Shown here: in pieces, positions 54,426 through 64,000 of the stretch
Numbering within the stretch: position 1 is the stretch's first letter
How the letters are laid out: each line of letters opens with the position of its first letter
Source of the DNA: Ceratothoa steindachneri
Taxonomy: Eukaryota; Arthropoda; Malacostraca; Isopoda; Cymothoidae
Reading direction: 5' to 3'
NCBI GenBank assembly: GCA_963969495.1
Contig: OZ018323.1
Coordinates: 69,089,720 to 69,153,719, forward strand
Length of the DNA: 64,000 bases
The notes under the pieces: generated by a model
What the model saw: the letters and a program-made list of their open reading frames with translations, nothing else
Database searches by the model: none
What the model was told of the DNA's origin: nothing
Made by a program: the position numbers and the translations under genes

Positions 54426-54739
54426 GGACGTGTTTATATTATTGTTGATTGGAACAGGCCAGCCAAGAGCGCGATATAAACAGACCCCAATAGCCGACAG
54501 ACAAAATTGATGGTGTCTCTATGGTAGGGAAGATTTGGAGAATAGCGGTCGATCAGACTTAGTTGAATGCGTTGGTACTATTAATTCATACATACAAGAA
54601 ATACATCGCTACCTCTTCAAGGAAAGATGAACTCCTTGGCACCGAGATAGCAAGGATGCTTTACTCGAATTTTCAGCGCAAAGGCAGCGAGGTCATATCA
54701 CGCAGAAATTTGGCAATGGAAAATTGATAAAACAAGTGA

Positions 54740-54860
54740 TGGGATTTGGAAAATATATAACCGGAGATCTTCCCGCAAAAATTGGTGCTAGATGGCATAT
54801 TTCTTCCATATGTCACCTGGCATCCACTTGTGAGTGAACCAGCAGAAAGACATCAGAGGG
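54740..54860 (+). repeat. Dispersed repeat family A, middle part
   Basis: Reads 'GGAAAATATATAACCGGAGA', 'TCTTCCCGCAAAAATTGG', 'AGATGGCATATTTCTTCC' and 'CATATGTCACCTGGCATCC'. These match, in order, the 61.84-61.97 kb copy (GCAAGATATAT, CCTCCCGCAAACCTTGGG, GAATGGCATACACTC, CAAATGTCAGCTGCAGCA). Confidence 0.55.
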
Positions 54861-55670
54861 GGAGGAGCTGAATGGAATCAGAGAACTTTTTGGACTGATT
54901 CGGTCACCTGGCACGGACCCCATAAAACACCTTTAAGGCACACGAGACACAACCTTTCTTTAAAAGAACCCCAAACCAGCAACACGATTAAAGGATGTGT
55001 GAATTTTTACCCGAAACATGGCTAGAAAAACTTTAATATGAGACCCCGGAACTCCTCTTAAAGCAACTACAGCAAACTCAAAATAGCAAACGTTTGCAAA
55101 ATGCCTTCGAGTCAAATGTAAGAGTTGTCAAAATTAGTCATGTCACACCTTTCAAAATATTTCCGACAAAAGTAAATAAACTATGATATAATTATATGTT
55201 TTATAAATCCTCGAATAATTTTGGATGACTGCCGCTTAAAGATTTATGTGATATCGATGATTAAATTAATATATAAACTTAATTAATCTGAAAATAATGG
55301 AGGAAATTTGGCAATCTTGTTTTGAAACAAAACTGTGTCAAAAAATTTCGACAGTTTTTGCTCTAAATACAGCAAAAGAGTAAAAAAGAAATCACTAAAT
55401 TTAATTTATTTTATTGGCAAATGTCATTTAGTATATTCATATTTTTCTTATATCCAAAACACTCCGTCTCTCATCAAATAATTATTAAATTGTCTCTCTG
55501 AACGAATTTCATCGTAAAGTGTGACATGATTAATTGTCGCAACTGTATATCCATCCATCTCATACATACATACATTATACAAAACGCACATGGCAACTAT
55601 TCATCAACTTTAATTCCCTTTCGTAGTTTTCAAATTCCCTTTAATAAATATTCGGTACCTCACAATTGCT
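54861..55670. other. No gene recognised, AT-rich
   Basis: AT-rich DNA. A 63-codon frame at 54834-55025 has no motif. Confidence 0.35.
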
Positions 55671-55674
55671 CCTT

Positions 55675-55775
55675 ATTCTCCATCTTCCCCATCCCCTCCC
55701 TTCTCCCTCGCCCTAACCCCCTCCCCCTCCCTTCTCCATCACCCTAACCCCATCCCCTCCCTTCCCCCTTAACCC
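55675..55775. repeat. C-rich tandem repeat with G-quadruplex potential on minus strand
   Basis: About three ~30-bp units made of 'CCCTCCCTTCTCC' and 'CCCTAACCCC' with many runs of three or more C. The minus strand therefore has many G runs within loop range. Confidence 0.7.
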
Positions 55776-55849
55776 CAGGCATTAGATATTGGCCATTTAA
55801 AGAGGAAGGTTTGAGGTTTGTTAATTGTGGTTCGCCTAAGGACTAACCA

Positions 55850-56480
55850 AGGGCGGACACTTGGCGTGGGTGTGATTGTGATGATGTGTGTGTGAAAGAA
55901 TAGCGTGTACAGGTTGCACCCTTGTGGTATATCTTGGAGTGTGTGAGTATTTTAAAAGGTTAAAGGGAATATACAAGGGAGAGTCGGTGTGTTGTGCTTT
56001 GTCAGGTGTGTTCATGTGTGTCTTGCAGTGTTGTGTATGCATATGTGATACTTTGTGAGTATGTGTGTTGTTTTAATATGTATGCTTATTTGCTTATATC
56101 TAGTTTTATGTATGTCTGTATCAAGCACACATGTGTGTATATTGTTTTGTTATGTATTATTTGGTTAGGTGTGTACAGGTTTGTATGTTCTTTTTTTTAA
56201 AGTATATATTTCTGTGCATGGAGTGTTGCATGTGCGCGTGTGTATTCAAGCTGTGTAGAGGTGCCTTCATTGCGCGTGACCCGGTGTATTGCCTGCTGTA
56301 TGTAAGTTGCTCCGCCTCTTGTGTACGTTTGTGCGTTGTTTTCCACTATCTCTGCCCATCCTGTCGTCTTTTATATTCTAATGTGTGTGCGTATTTTGGC
56401 TGTGCGTATGCGTGTATTTTCAGTATGTATGAAGTAAGTATTATGTTTTGCAGACGGTTTATATATGGTATCCTACTAAC
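55850..56480. other. TG-rich low-complexity region
   Basis: Repeated TGTGTG, GTATGT and TGTGTGCG words with irregular order. Cys/Val-rich plus-strand frames (55994-56200, 56131-56499) arise from the TG bias and are not called. Confidence 0.55.
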
Positions 56481-56835
56481 ATCAATGTGTGTATTCTAGA
56501 ACGAATGTATGCCGCTTCTAGTGTGGATATATGTCCTTCGAACGTGACTGTTAAATAGTGTATGAGTGTGTTTGAGAGAGGATCTAATGTGAGGAAGTTG
56601 TGCACAATTGTGAGATAGACGTCGATACTGATCACTTCCGGTTAGTGGCACAATGCCAGGTGGTGTGGGTTGAGGTACCGCTCCCAATAAGTACGTACCC
56701 TTGAACCTACGTCCCTGTAGGTCCGGTAAAATTCTCATTTTCCGGATCTTTTTTGTATTTTCTGCGAATTTATTCAGTCAGTTTTAATCTTCTGTTGGAT
56801 TACGTCGTTGAAACCGACAATGCCTGGACAATAGG
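56481..56835. other. No gene recognised
   Basis: Unique-looking DNA without repeats. Confidence 0.3.
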
Positions 56836-57125
56836 CAGTGGCGGATCCAGGCTAAAAATTTGGTGGGGGCTAATCTGATTTCGTCCCTCTGAGTAATCTT
56901 ATACAACTTCAATAATAAATAACAGCGTCTCATAAAGGAGTGGAGCACCAACTCTTTCAAATCCGAATTTTTTTTCCACACACCATAAAATTATGAGTTG
57001 TGGTTTATTGTAGTTCTGGGACGGTAGCCAAAGGATAATACTGAATTTAATAATGATTTTTGAGATTTACCTCCATTTTAGACCTATATCATATAAGATA
57101 CATTCGATCATAACCGTTTAAAAAA

Positions 57126-57212
<87 letters not shown>

Positions 57213-57340
57213 TATATTACTACATAACTCTTTCTGAATAGAAGAACACAAGTATGGCTTAAAAAGAAATATAAACATAAACGGGTCTAAGATTTGGGGG
57301 GTTTCAGCTCCCTAGGTCCCCCCACCGGAATCCGCGCCTG
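56836..57340. mobile_element. Putative hAT-type non-autonomous element containing (TA)n
   Basis: Left end 'CAGTGGCGGATCCAGG' at 56836 and the inverted right end (CAGGCGCGGATTCCGG read inward from 57340) are imperfect terminal inverted repeats starting CAG. A 'CAGTGGCGGATC' start is common in hAT-type elements, as established from other genomes. Inside both ends the sequences 'TTTGGTGGGGG' and 'CCCCCAAATC' also pair. The interior is a (TA)n tract and AT-rich DNA. The flanking 8-mers (acaatagg / gccatgtg) do not match well, so a target duplication is not shown. Confidence 0.5.
57128..57211. repeat. (TA)n microsatellite
   Basis: ~84 bp of TA inside the putative hAT-type element. Confidence 0.97.
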
Positions 57341-58059
57341 GCCATGTGAGGGGGGGGGGAGGGATTTACTTGACTGTGTGAATTTTGGCTTCTGTTTTTA
57401 ATGTATTAAACGTTGTAAAAAATATTTAAGAAATGAAAACCAACGCGGGCGTCCAAATATTTTGGAAGAAGTTTCATAAAATGAAGTGAAAATGTACGAA
57501 TGGGAGTTCGAATAAAGAGGAAACTACTTGGCTCAGGATGTGAAGTAAAAAGGCATCGAAGGTACAAAGCTTGAACAGTCAAAAGAGGTGACTCTTGGGG
57601 GCGTTGGGAGGAGCACGCAACTCTTTAGAACAAAGGCACCCTAGAGAGATAATAGGTAAAGCAAAAGGTATTGAAGCTACCTACCTCGAATATATTAGGA
57701 GAGAGACTAAAGGGGAGGGAACTAGGAGGGACGCACAACCTTCCTGAGCATTGTAATAAAGGCAGTTGCCCTTCTTAAACACATAAAATTCTTTTCAAGG
57801 CCATCCCATTGCCGCCCATTATAATTTACAACACTTACCACATACATAAGCTCATACGTTGCACGCCAAATCATAAACGAATTTACAAATCTCCCTTTTT
57901 GCGCGCAAACGAGGAATGAACACGTTTGAAATGTTAATGGCGGGAGTTTGGCTAAATTTGGATTCGAAATTCGCTATGAATCATCGCGTTTCAGCTGATT
58001 TCCATACGGCGCGAAGCTGAGTGGGTCGGATGTCTATAAATGGCTTTCAACTATGATTC
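57341..58059. other. No gene; possible old ~110-bp direct repeat
   Basis: Near 57550-57650 and 57660-57770 two segments share 'AAAAGG-AT-GAAG-TAC', 'GGAG-GA-GCACGCAAC'-like and 'AAAGGCA' words in the same order, suggesting a diverged duplication. The rest is unassigned. Confidence 0.35.
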
Positions 58060-60340
58060 ATTTATGAGTTTTTAAGTTCTGTTTTCAGGTGTTCCAGAAT
58101 CTGTGGGCGAGGTTTAGAAATATGGATTATTTTCCTCACATGGCGGTTTGGTATTTTTTTTCGTGCATTTGATTTGAAATTCATAGGTTGTGATATTTAT
58201 TTTGGGGGGTTTCAGGATCTGTGAGGTTAAAAAAATTTGTTTGTCCTCACTAATAGTTTTTTTTCGTGTATTTTATTTTGAGATTCATAGGTTGTGATGT
58301 TTGTTCTCGGGGGATTCAGGATCTGTGAGGTTAAAAAATATGTGCTTGTCCTCACTAATAGTGTTTTTTTTATATTTTTTTTTGAGATTCATACGTTGTG
58401 ATGTTTGTTTTCGGGGGAAAGGGGTCAGGATCTGTGAGGTTAATAAAATATGTGTTTGTCCTTACTAATAATGTTTTCTTTTTTTGTATTTGATTTTGAG
58501 ATTCATAGGTTATGATGTTTGTTCTCGGGGGATTCAGGATCTGCGAGGTTAAAAAATATGTGCTTGTCCTCACTAATAGTGTTTTTTTGGTATTTTATTT
58601 TGAGATTCATACGTTGTGATGTTTGTTTTCGGAGGGAAGGGGTCAGGATCTGTGAGGTTAAAAAAATATGTGTTTGTCCTTACTAATAATGTTTTCTTTT
58701 TTTGTATTTGATTTTGAGATTCATAGGTTGTGATGTTTGTTCTCGGAGACTTTCAGGATCTGTGAGGTTAAAAAATATGTGCTTGTCCTCACTAATAGTG
58801 TTTTTTTTTTGTATTTTATTTTGAGATTCATTGGTTGTAATGTTTGTTCTCGGCGGTTTCAGGATCTGTGAGGTTAAAAAAAATATGTGTTTGTCCTCAC
58901 TAATAATGTTTTTTTTTATTTGATTTTGAGATTCATACGTTGTCATGTTTGTTCTCGGAGGTTTCAGGATATGTGAGGTTAAAAAAATATGTGGTTGTCC
59001 TCACTAATAGTGTTTTTTTAATTTTATTTTGAGATTCATAGGTTGTAATGTTTGTTCTCGGCGGTTTCAGGATCTGTGAGGTTAAAAAAAATATGTGTTT
59101 GTCCTCACTAATAATGGTGTTTTTTTTTATTTGATTTTGAGATTCATACATTATGATGTTTGTTCTCGGAGGTATCAGGATCTGCGAGGTTAAAAAATAT
59201 GTGCTGGTCCTCAATAATAGTGTTTTTTTTTGTATTTTATTTTGAGATTCATACGTTGTGATGTTTGTTTTTCGGGGGGAAGGGGTCAGGATCTGTGAGG
59301 TTAATAAAATATGTGGTTGTCCTCACTAATAGTGTTTTTTTTTATTTTGAGATTCATACGTTGTGATGTTTGTTTTCAGGGGGAAGGGGTCAGGATCTGT
59401 GAGGTTAATAAAATATGTGTTTGTCCTTACTAATAATGTTTTCTTTTTTTGTATTTGATTTTGAGATTCATAGGTTGTGATGTTTGTTCTCGTAGGTTTC
59501 AGGATCTGTGAGGTTAAAAAATATGTGCTTGTCCTCACTAATAGTGTTTTTTTTTGTATTTTATTTTGAGATTCATAGGTTGTAATGTTTGTTCTCGGCG
59601 GTTTCAGGATCTGTGAGGTTAAAAAAAATATGTGTTTGTCTTCACTAATAATGTTTTTTTTTAATTTGATTTTGAGATTCATACGTTGTGATGTTTGTTC
59701 TCCGAGGTTTTAGGATCCTTGGTTAAAAAATATGTGGTTGTCCTCACTAATAGTGTTTTTTTTTGTTTTGTTTTTTTGAGATTCATAGGTTGTAATGTTT
59801 GTTCTCGGCGGTTTCAGGATCTGTGAGGTTAAAAAAAATATGTGTTTGTCCTCACTAATAATGTGTTTTTTTCATTTGATTTTGAGATTCATACGTTGTC
59901 ATGTTTGTTCTCGGAGGTTTCAGGATCTGCGAGGTTAAAAAATATGTGCTTGTCCTCAATAATAGTGGGGTTTTTTTTGTAATTTATTTTGAGATTCATA
60001 CGTTGTGATGTTTGTTTTCGGGGGGAAGGGGTCAGGATCTGTGAGGTTAATAAAATATGTGTTTGTCCTCATTAATAGTGTTTTTCGTGTATTTTATTTT
60101 GAGATTCATATGTTGTGAATTCTGTTTTGATGCCCTGTAGAAATATGGATTCTTTTCGCAATAAGGTTTTTCGTGATGGGTTCTATTTTTCTTTTTGTGG
60201 GTATCTAAGAAGCTGTGGACGATGTTTTAAATACAGGCTATTTTCCTGAATTAAAGGTTTCTTGGTTCGTACATTTGATTTCCCATTGATGAGTTCTAAG
60301 TTCTGTTCTGTGGATCTCTTTATAACTTGTGGTCAGGTTG
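58060..60340. repeat. Satellite, ~105-bp monomer, with divergent edge copies
   Basis: About 18 core monomers between 58170 and 60115, marked by GAGATTCATA at 58280, 58384, 58498, 58602, 58716, 58823, 58928, 59031, 59139, 59244, 59349, 59463, 59568, 59673, 59778, 59884, 59991 and 60101. Spacing is mostly 103-108 bp and three times 114 bp, where a 'CGGGGGAAAGGGGTCAGG'-type insertion is present. Each monomer continues 'TGATGTTTGTTCTCGG', 'TTTCAGGATCTGTGAGGTTA' and 'TGTTTGTCCTCACTAATA'. Beyond both ends, at 58060-58170 and 60115-60340, are much more diverged copies of the same unit. Confidence 0.95.
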
Positions 60341-60912
60341 GAATAATTCTGGTGTCTTTTCCCCACTTAATGGTTTATTGTTTGTATACTAGGTATATTG
60401 TTACAAAGGTTTTCTGTGGGGGGAGGGGATGTAGAGATGAGGTTCAATTATTAGTACTTATGAGTCTTTGTTCTCTTTGCACGAACTTCTTCCTGGAGAT
60501 ACGCTATTTCCCATGCATATTTCCACTGCCTATTGGCCTTTTTTATTTATCTCCTTTTCATTTTATCCACTTTATTAAATGGACAATACCTCGTTGGTAA
60601 CACTTGAGTTATCTTTTCCTATTCTTTGCTTTTATCGTTCTTTATTTTCGTTGTGTCTCTTTATTTTATCCTCATATTTCTTCATGGTTTGTTTTTTTAT
60701 TTCGCTCGCTCTAACAGTCACATAATTCATTCTTTGTCACTCCTTCGACAAACAACCTGATCTTGACTCGGCACGATCTGACCACCTGGTCACGGGGCCA
60801 CATTCGATGGCCATATGCAAATGAAGCAACTCTACTCGCCCCCACCCCCCATAAATCAGGCGCCAGTGACGTCAGAAATCTACTTCTACTCTTAAGGTAA
60901 AGGCTAGAAATT

Positions 60913-60914
<2 letters not shown>
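60341..60914. other. No gene recognised
   Basis: T-rich DNA. The 112-codon frame at 60262-60600 overlaps diverged satellite copies and has no motif. Confidence 0.4.

Positions 60915-60970
<56 letters not shown>
60915..60970. repeat. (TA)n microsatellite
   Basis: ~56 bp of TA, left neighbour of a foldback-family arm. Confidence 0.97.
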
Positions 60971-60973
<3 letters not shown>

Positions 60974-60974
60974 A

Positions 60975-61055
60975 AATATCCCACATTCCTTGATACTGAA
61001 CTGAAGAAGTTCGAAAGTACTTGGAATCCGCCTTGCATTTTCCTGTGGGATTTTT
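60975..61055 (+). repeat. Foldback-family arm between two (TA)n tracts
   Basis: 'TTCGAAAGTACTTGGAATCC' followed by 'TTGCATTTTCCTGTGGGATT'. The ends TCCCACA (60979) and TGTGGGA are inverted. It is flanked by (TA)n on both sides, as the 47.3 kb palindrome is on one side. Confidence 0.6.
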
Positions 61056-61093
61056 TGTATTTATTGCTCTACTCACGCACTACATTGTGAGTT

Positions 61094-61193
<100 letters not shown>

Positions 61194-61194
61194 C

Positions 61195-61784
61195 CCCTCC
61201 CCTTCTCTCTCTCTTTCTCCGGAGCTATAAAATTAGAAACCCAAATCCGACTTCCATCCGGAAATTAAAAAAACAAAGTTAAATTTTGTTTATTTCTTAA
61301 ATTTGTTTATTTGATTTGTTTATTTATCCTTTTACTTTATTTATTTATTCATCCTGTTTATTTGACTCTCTTTTTTATTAGTTTAAAAATAATAGTGACC
61401 ATTTGGGCGGACGGCGCTCGTAAGCCACGCCCTTGGTTGCGTGTCTGTCTACCAAAATAGACTTACGAGAAGAGGGGGAGTTTTAAGGCCCTCTTGAAGC
61501 ACTGGGGGGGGGGGGGAGGGCATATGGCAGGCATCTCATTACACAGCCTAGGAGCAAGTCCAGAGACAGCGTAATTACCCGTGCAGCATCACTGGGCCAG
61601 AGCCGCAATGTAAGGGGCTCGGGGACCCGGGGGGTAGGTTCAATGATAAAGACTACGAGGAGGCCACCACATTTTAGTTCTGTAAGTGGGAAGGGGGAGG
61701 GGGTACTTGAAGGTGGTGAGTTTTCGGATGGGTAGCCAAGGCTCCCCCACACCCCCCCTCCAATTTAAAGCTCATTAGCAACGA
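61195..61784. other. No gene recognised; homopolymer G runs
   Basis: TTTATTTATTT-rich at 61280-61385, then GC-richer DNA with a 14-base G run at about 61504-61517 and further G runs to 61760. The minus-strand frame 61483-61752 is Pro/Ser/Leu-rich with no motif. Confidence 0.4.
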
Positions 61785-62050
61785 GGCTGCGCGGCTCAGA
61801 TAACCTGTGAGAACAGATCAGTAAAGAAAGTGGTGAATCTAGTGGAAGTGAAAATGTGTGCAAGATATATGATCGTAAATCCTCCCGCAAACCTTGGGTC
61901 TGTGACGATAAACATCTGTCGTTGGGGTCTGAATGGCATACACTCTTACAAATGTCAGCTGCAGCAACTTAGACAGATAAAGTGAACGGTAGAATGGAGG
62001 CTTGTTAATCACCATGAAGAATGGACCAAGACTGGTCGGCGACAAGCCTC
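61785..62050 (+). repeat. Dispersed repeat family A, longest plus-strand copy
   Basis: Reads 'CAGTAAAGAAAGTGGTGAA', 'GTGAAAATGTGTGCAAGATA', 'CCTCCCGCAAACCTTGGG', 'GAATGGCATACACTC', 'CAAATGTCAGCTGCAGCA', then 'GAATGGAGGCTTGTTAATCA' and on to about 62050. It defines the right half of the family. Confidence 0.65.
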
Positions 62051-62526
62051 CGATAGGTGAAAAGAGTTACTGAGGCAGGAAGTGCAAACCGCTCCTCCAC
62101 GTACCAGGTATAACAGTCTAAACGGGCGGGTGGTAGCACGGTCCTAGGAGAGGCTGGAGTGCAGGAGAGCCCTCCCGGCAAAGAAGAAACCTAGATGCAA
62201 AAATTTGTACTAGTTGTAGTGGGCGGAGTGTGGAAGTATGGGGTCCAGCAAGAAGGGAGCTGCAGTAGTGAATGCGGGAGATGTAATGAAAGCGTGCATG
62301 GCGATCTCGAAACTAATGAGGTCAAATTAAGGGCGGAGACAGGTATGTAGAAGAGCACGCAGTTGAAATTGACAGATAGACTGGCGACGCCTAAGAATGT
62401 CAAGCGAAAGAAAATAAGTACGACAAAAAAGAGCGGCCAAAAATCGAACTTTGTGGAACAACAAAACACACCTCAAGCATAAATCTATCACTCCAGGTAT
62501 AAACACATTGAGTGCCAGATGCGGGG
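62051..62526. other. No gene recognised
   Basis: GC-richer than average, no open frame with motif. It may be the right flank of the family A copy. Confidence 0.3.
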
Positions 62527-62592
62527 TGGTGAGAGAGAGAGAGAGAGATAGAGAGAGAGAGTTACAAGGAGTTACAAGGAGTTACAAGGAAA
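62527..62592. repeat. (GA)n microsatellite plus three 10-bp GTTACAAGGA units
   Basis: (GA)n at about 62531-62560, then GTTACAAGGA three times. On the minus strand the 10-bp units lie just after the 3' UTR of the LINE to the right, so they are probably that element's tail. Confidence 0.85.
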
Positions 62593-64000
62593 GAGAGTAC
62601 CCTAGGAGACCTTACGGTCCATTCAAAGAGTGTACTTTTCGACTAGCAATCGAGGGGGCACATGGCTGCTCAATTGTTTTGCGTCCCTAAACGGCCACTT
62701 TTCAAGACTTTGTCTAGTCTTGACTTGAACTGGTCAACATATTCACTGTTGACAACTTCCACTGGAAGTGCGTTCCACTTACCGCAGATACTGTACGTGA
62801 AAAAAATTCCACACAGATTGCGGTTGTAACGCTTCAGTTCAAGTTTGAAGCCGTGATTGCGCGTTCTGTTCTCACTCAGTGTGAAAATATCCCGGTAGTC
62901 AACATTGTCGAACCCTCGAAGTATTTTGAAAACTTCGATGAGCTGACCACGCAGTCTACGGGTTTCCAGCGAGAACAGATTTAATTCCCTTAGTCTATCC
63001 TAATAACTTTTATGTCGGATAGAGGGAATCAGTTTGGTTGCCCTAGCTTGTACGCGTTCCAACCTTGCGATGTTCTTTCGAAACGAAGGACTCCAAAATT
63101 GTACGGCATACTCCAGGTGCGGCTGAAGGAAGTTGTACAGACAAAGTACTATCTCCTTGTTACGGTATCCAAACTGGCGCTTTATGTAGCCTAACATCCT
63201 TTAGGCTTTCTTCTCTGCCTCGATGCACTGTTTCGAGAACTTGAGGTCGCTAGTGATTGTTACACCCAAGTCCTTCTCAGTGTCGGTGGATTCAATAGCA
63301 GTACCCTTAAGGATATACTGAGATTGGGGGTTTCTGTGGCCGATATGCATACTTTGCATTTCCCCACGTTCAAAGGCATTTGCCACGTGTCCGACCACTC
63401 CCCAATCTTCCCAAGATCTTCCTGCAGGTGGGCAGTATTTCCATCTTTTGCAACGTTCATACCAAGCTTGGTATCGTCGGCAAATTTGGAAATCTTGGCA
63501 ACCATGTCACCGTCCATGTCGTTGACGTAGATGATGAATAGTAGTGGTCCCAGGACAGAACCTTGAGGCACCCCGCTAGTAACGGGCACCCACTTAGAAG
63601 CCTGTCCATTCACCACCACCCATTGCCGTCTGCCACTTAGCCAGTTCTCGATCCAGTAGGATACTTTTCCGTCTATGTCCAGCGCTCGCACTTTCCGGAG
63701 AAGGCGGCGGTGTGGTACCTTATCAAAGGCTTTCTGAAAGTCTAAGTACACCACATCCACCGCCTTGTCCCGATCGTGCTCACTGAACACGAAGTGGAAG
63801 AATTTCACAAGGTTCGTCAGGCATGACCGTTGCCTTCGGAAGCCGTGCTGGGAACTCCTCAGTAGCAGGTTTGACTCTAAATACGACGTCATTTTGTCCA
63901 CCATCATGCTTTCCATGAGTTTACCGACTATCGAAGTCAGACTGATAGGTCGGTAGTTTGACGGATAGCTGGGGTCTCCTTTCTTGAAGATAGGAGTCAC
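62561..64000 (-). mobile_element. CR1/L2-like LINE, 3' half, running off the window
   Basis: The minus strand from the right edge contains the RT and C-terminal domain of ORF2 (stop at 62670), a ~80-bp 3' UTR and a tail of three TCCTTGTAAC units. It is a different family from the 19-27 kb elements: its RT text and tail differ. The 5' part lies beyond the window. Confidence 0.88.
62670..64000 (-). pseudogene. CR1/L2-like ORF2 reverse transcriptase, partial, mild damage
   Basis: Open from the right edge: PIFKKGDPSYPSNYRPISL, then HGFRRQRSCLTNLV, VYLDFQKAFDKVPHRR, SGVPQGSVLGPLLFIIY, then the intact active site KFADDTKLG near 63490-63465, then NVGKCKV. A frameshift near 63380-63350 moves the text to KDLGVTITSDLKFSKQCIE. 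An in-frame TAA near 63200 precedes RMLGYIKRQFGY, PHLEYAVQFWSPSF and VQARATKLIPSIRHK. A TAG at 63000 precedes DRLRELNLFSLE, RLRGQLIEVFK and WNALPVEVV. It ends with TGA at 62670. One frameshift and two stops make this copy defective but not old. The catalytic Asp pair is preserved. Confidence 0.9.

Noticed and set aside
60815..60875. Octamer (ATGCAAAT) and CRE (TGACGTCA) sites ~45 bp apart, suggesting a promoter
   Set aside because: Single short matches are expected by chance in 64 kb, and no gene follows on either strand.

Overview
This window is eukaryotic, most likely from an arthropod and probably a decapod crustacean. The inference rests on two things: the families of degenerate elements present (CR1-type LINEs with an esterase ORF1, RTE-like LINEs of a type I know from crab and shrimp genomes, Merlin, and several Tc1/mariner/IS630 lineages), and the very heavy load of micro-, mini- and satellite repeats. 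No species call is possible from sequence alone. I found no host protein-coding gene, rRNA, true tRNA, CRISPR array or bacterial operon. Nearly everything recognisable is a dead transposable element or a tandem array.

Layout, left to right. 1-3.6 kb: the 3' tip of a CR1 element, remnants of two RTE-like LINEs, a 16-bp minisatellite and copies of an unnamed dispersed repeat ('family A'). 4.3-4.8 kb: a Merlin-like DNA-transposon remnant between inverted repeats. 6.4-7.1 kb: the endonuclease part of an RTE-like LINE. 7.5-15.8 kb: five decayed Tc1/mariner/IS630 transposases, separated by a 1.9-kb array of 22-bp units. 16.3-19.0 kb: a ~37-bp minisatellite split by a CR1 fragment. 19.0-26.7 kb: a nested structure in which a nearly full-length minus-strand CR1 (~4.5 kb) sits inside the ORF1 of an older plus-strand CR1. 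26.9-34.1 kb: a tRNA-like SINE candidate, low-complexity DNA, a 31-bp minisatellite and two more CR1 remnants. 34.1-47.1 kb: a ~13-kb satellite of ~52-bp purine-rich monomers ending in a (TA)n tract. 47.1-58 kb: a foldback palindrome, CR1 ends, a MITE-like inverted repeat, a second SINE candidate, a 20-bp array and a putative hAT-type element. 58.1-60.3 kb: a ~105-bp satellite. 60.9-64 kb: (TA)n tracts, a family A copy and the 3' half of another CR1/L2-like LINE running off the right edge.

The genes do not form a working pathway. What they show is insertion history. The minus-strand CR1 is the youngest large element: ORF2 carries one frameshift and three stops over ~970 codons, and ORF1 carries one amber codon. 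It entered an older plus-strand CR1 that has also lost its catalytic FADD block. Eight tandem arrays with unrelated units make up roughly a third of the window. The points most worth following are the internal duplication structure of the 13-kb satellite, the nested CR1 pair with its SGNH-esterase ORF1, and the two dispersed short repeats (family A and the tRNA-like SINE). I did not see a new defence or metabolic system.
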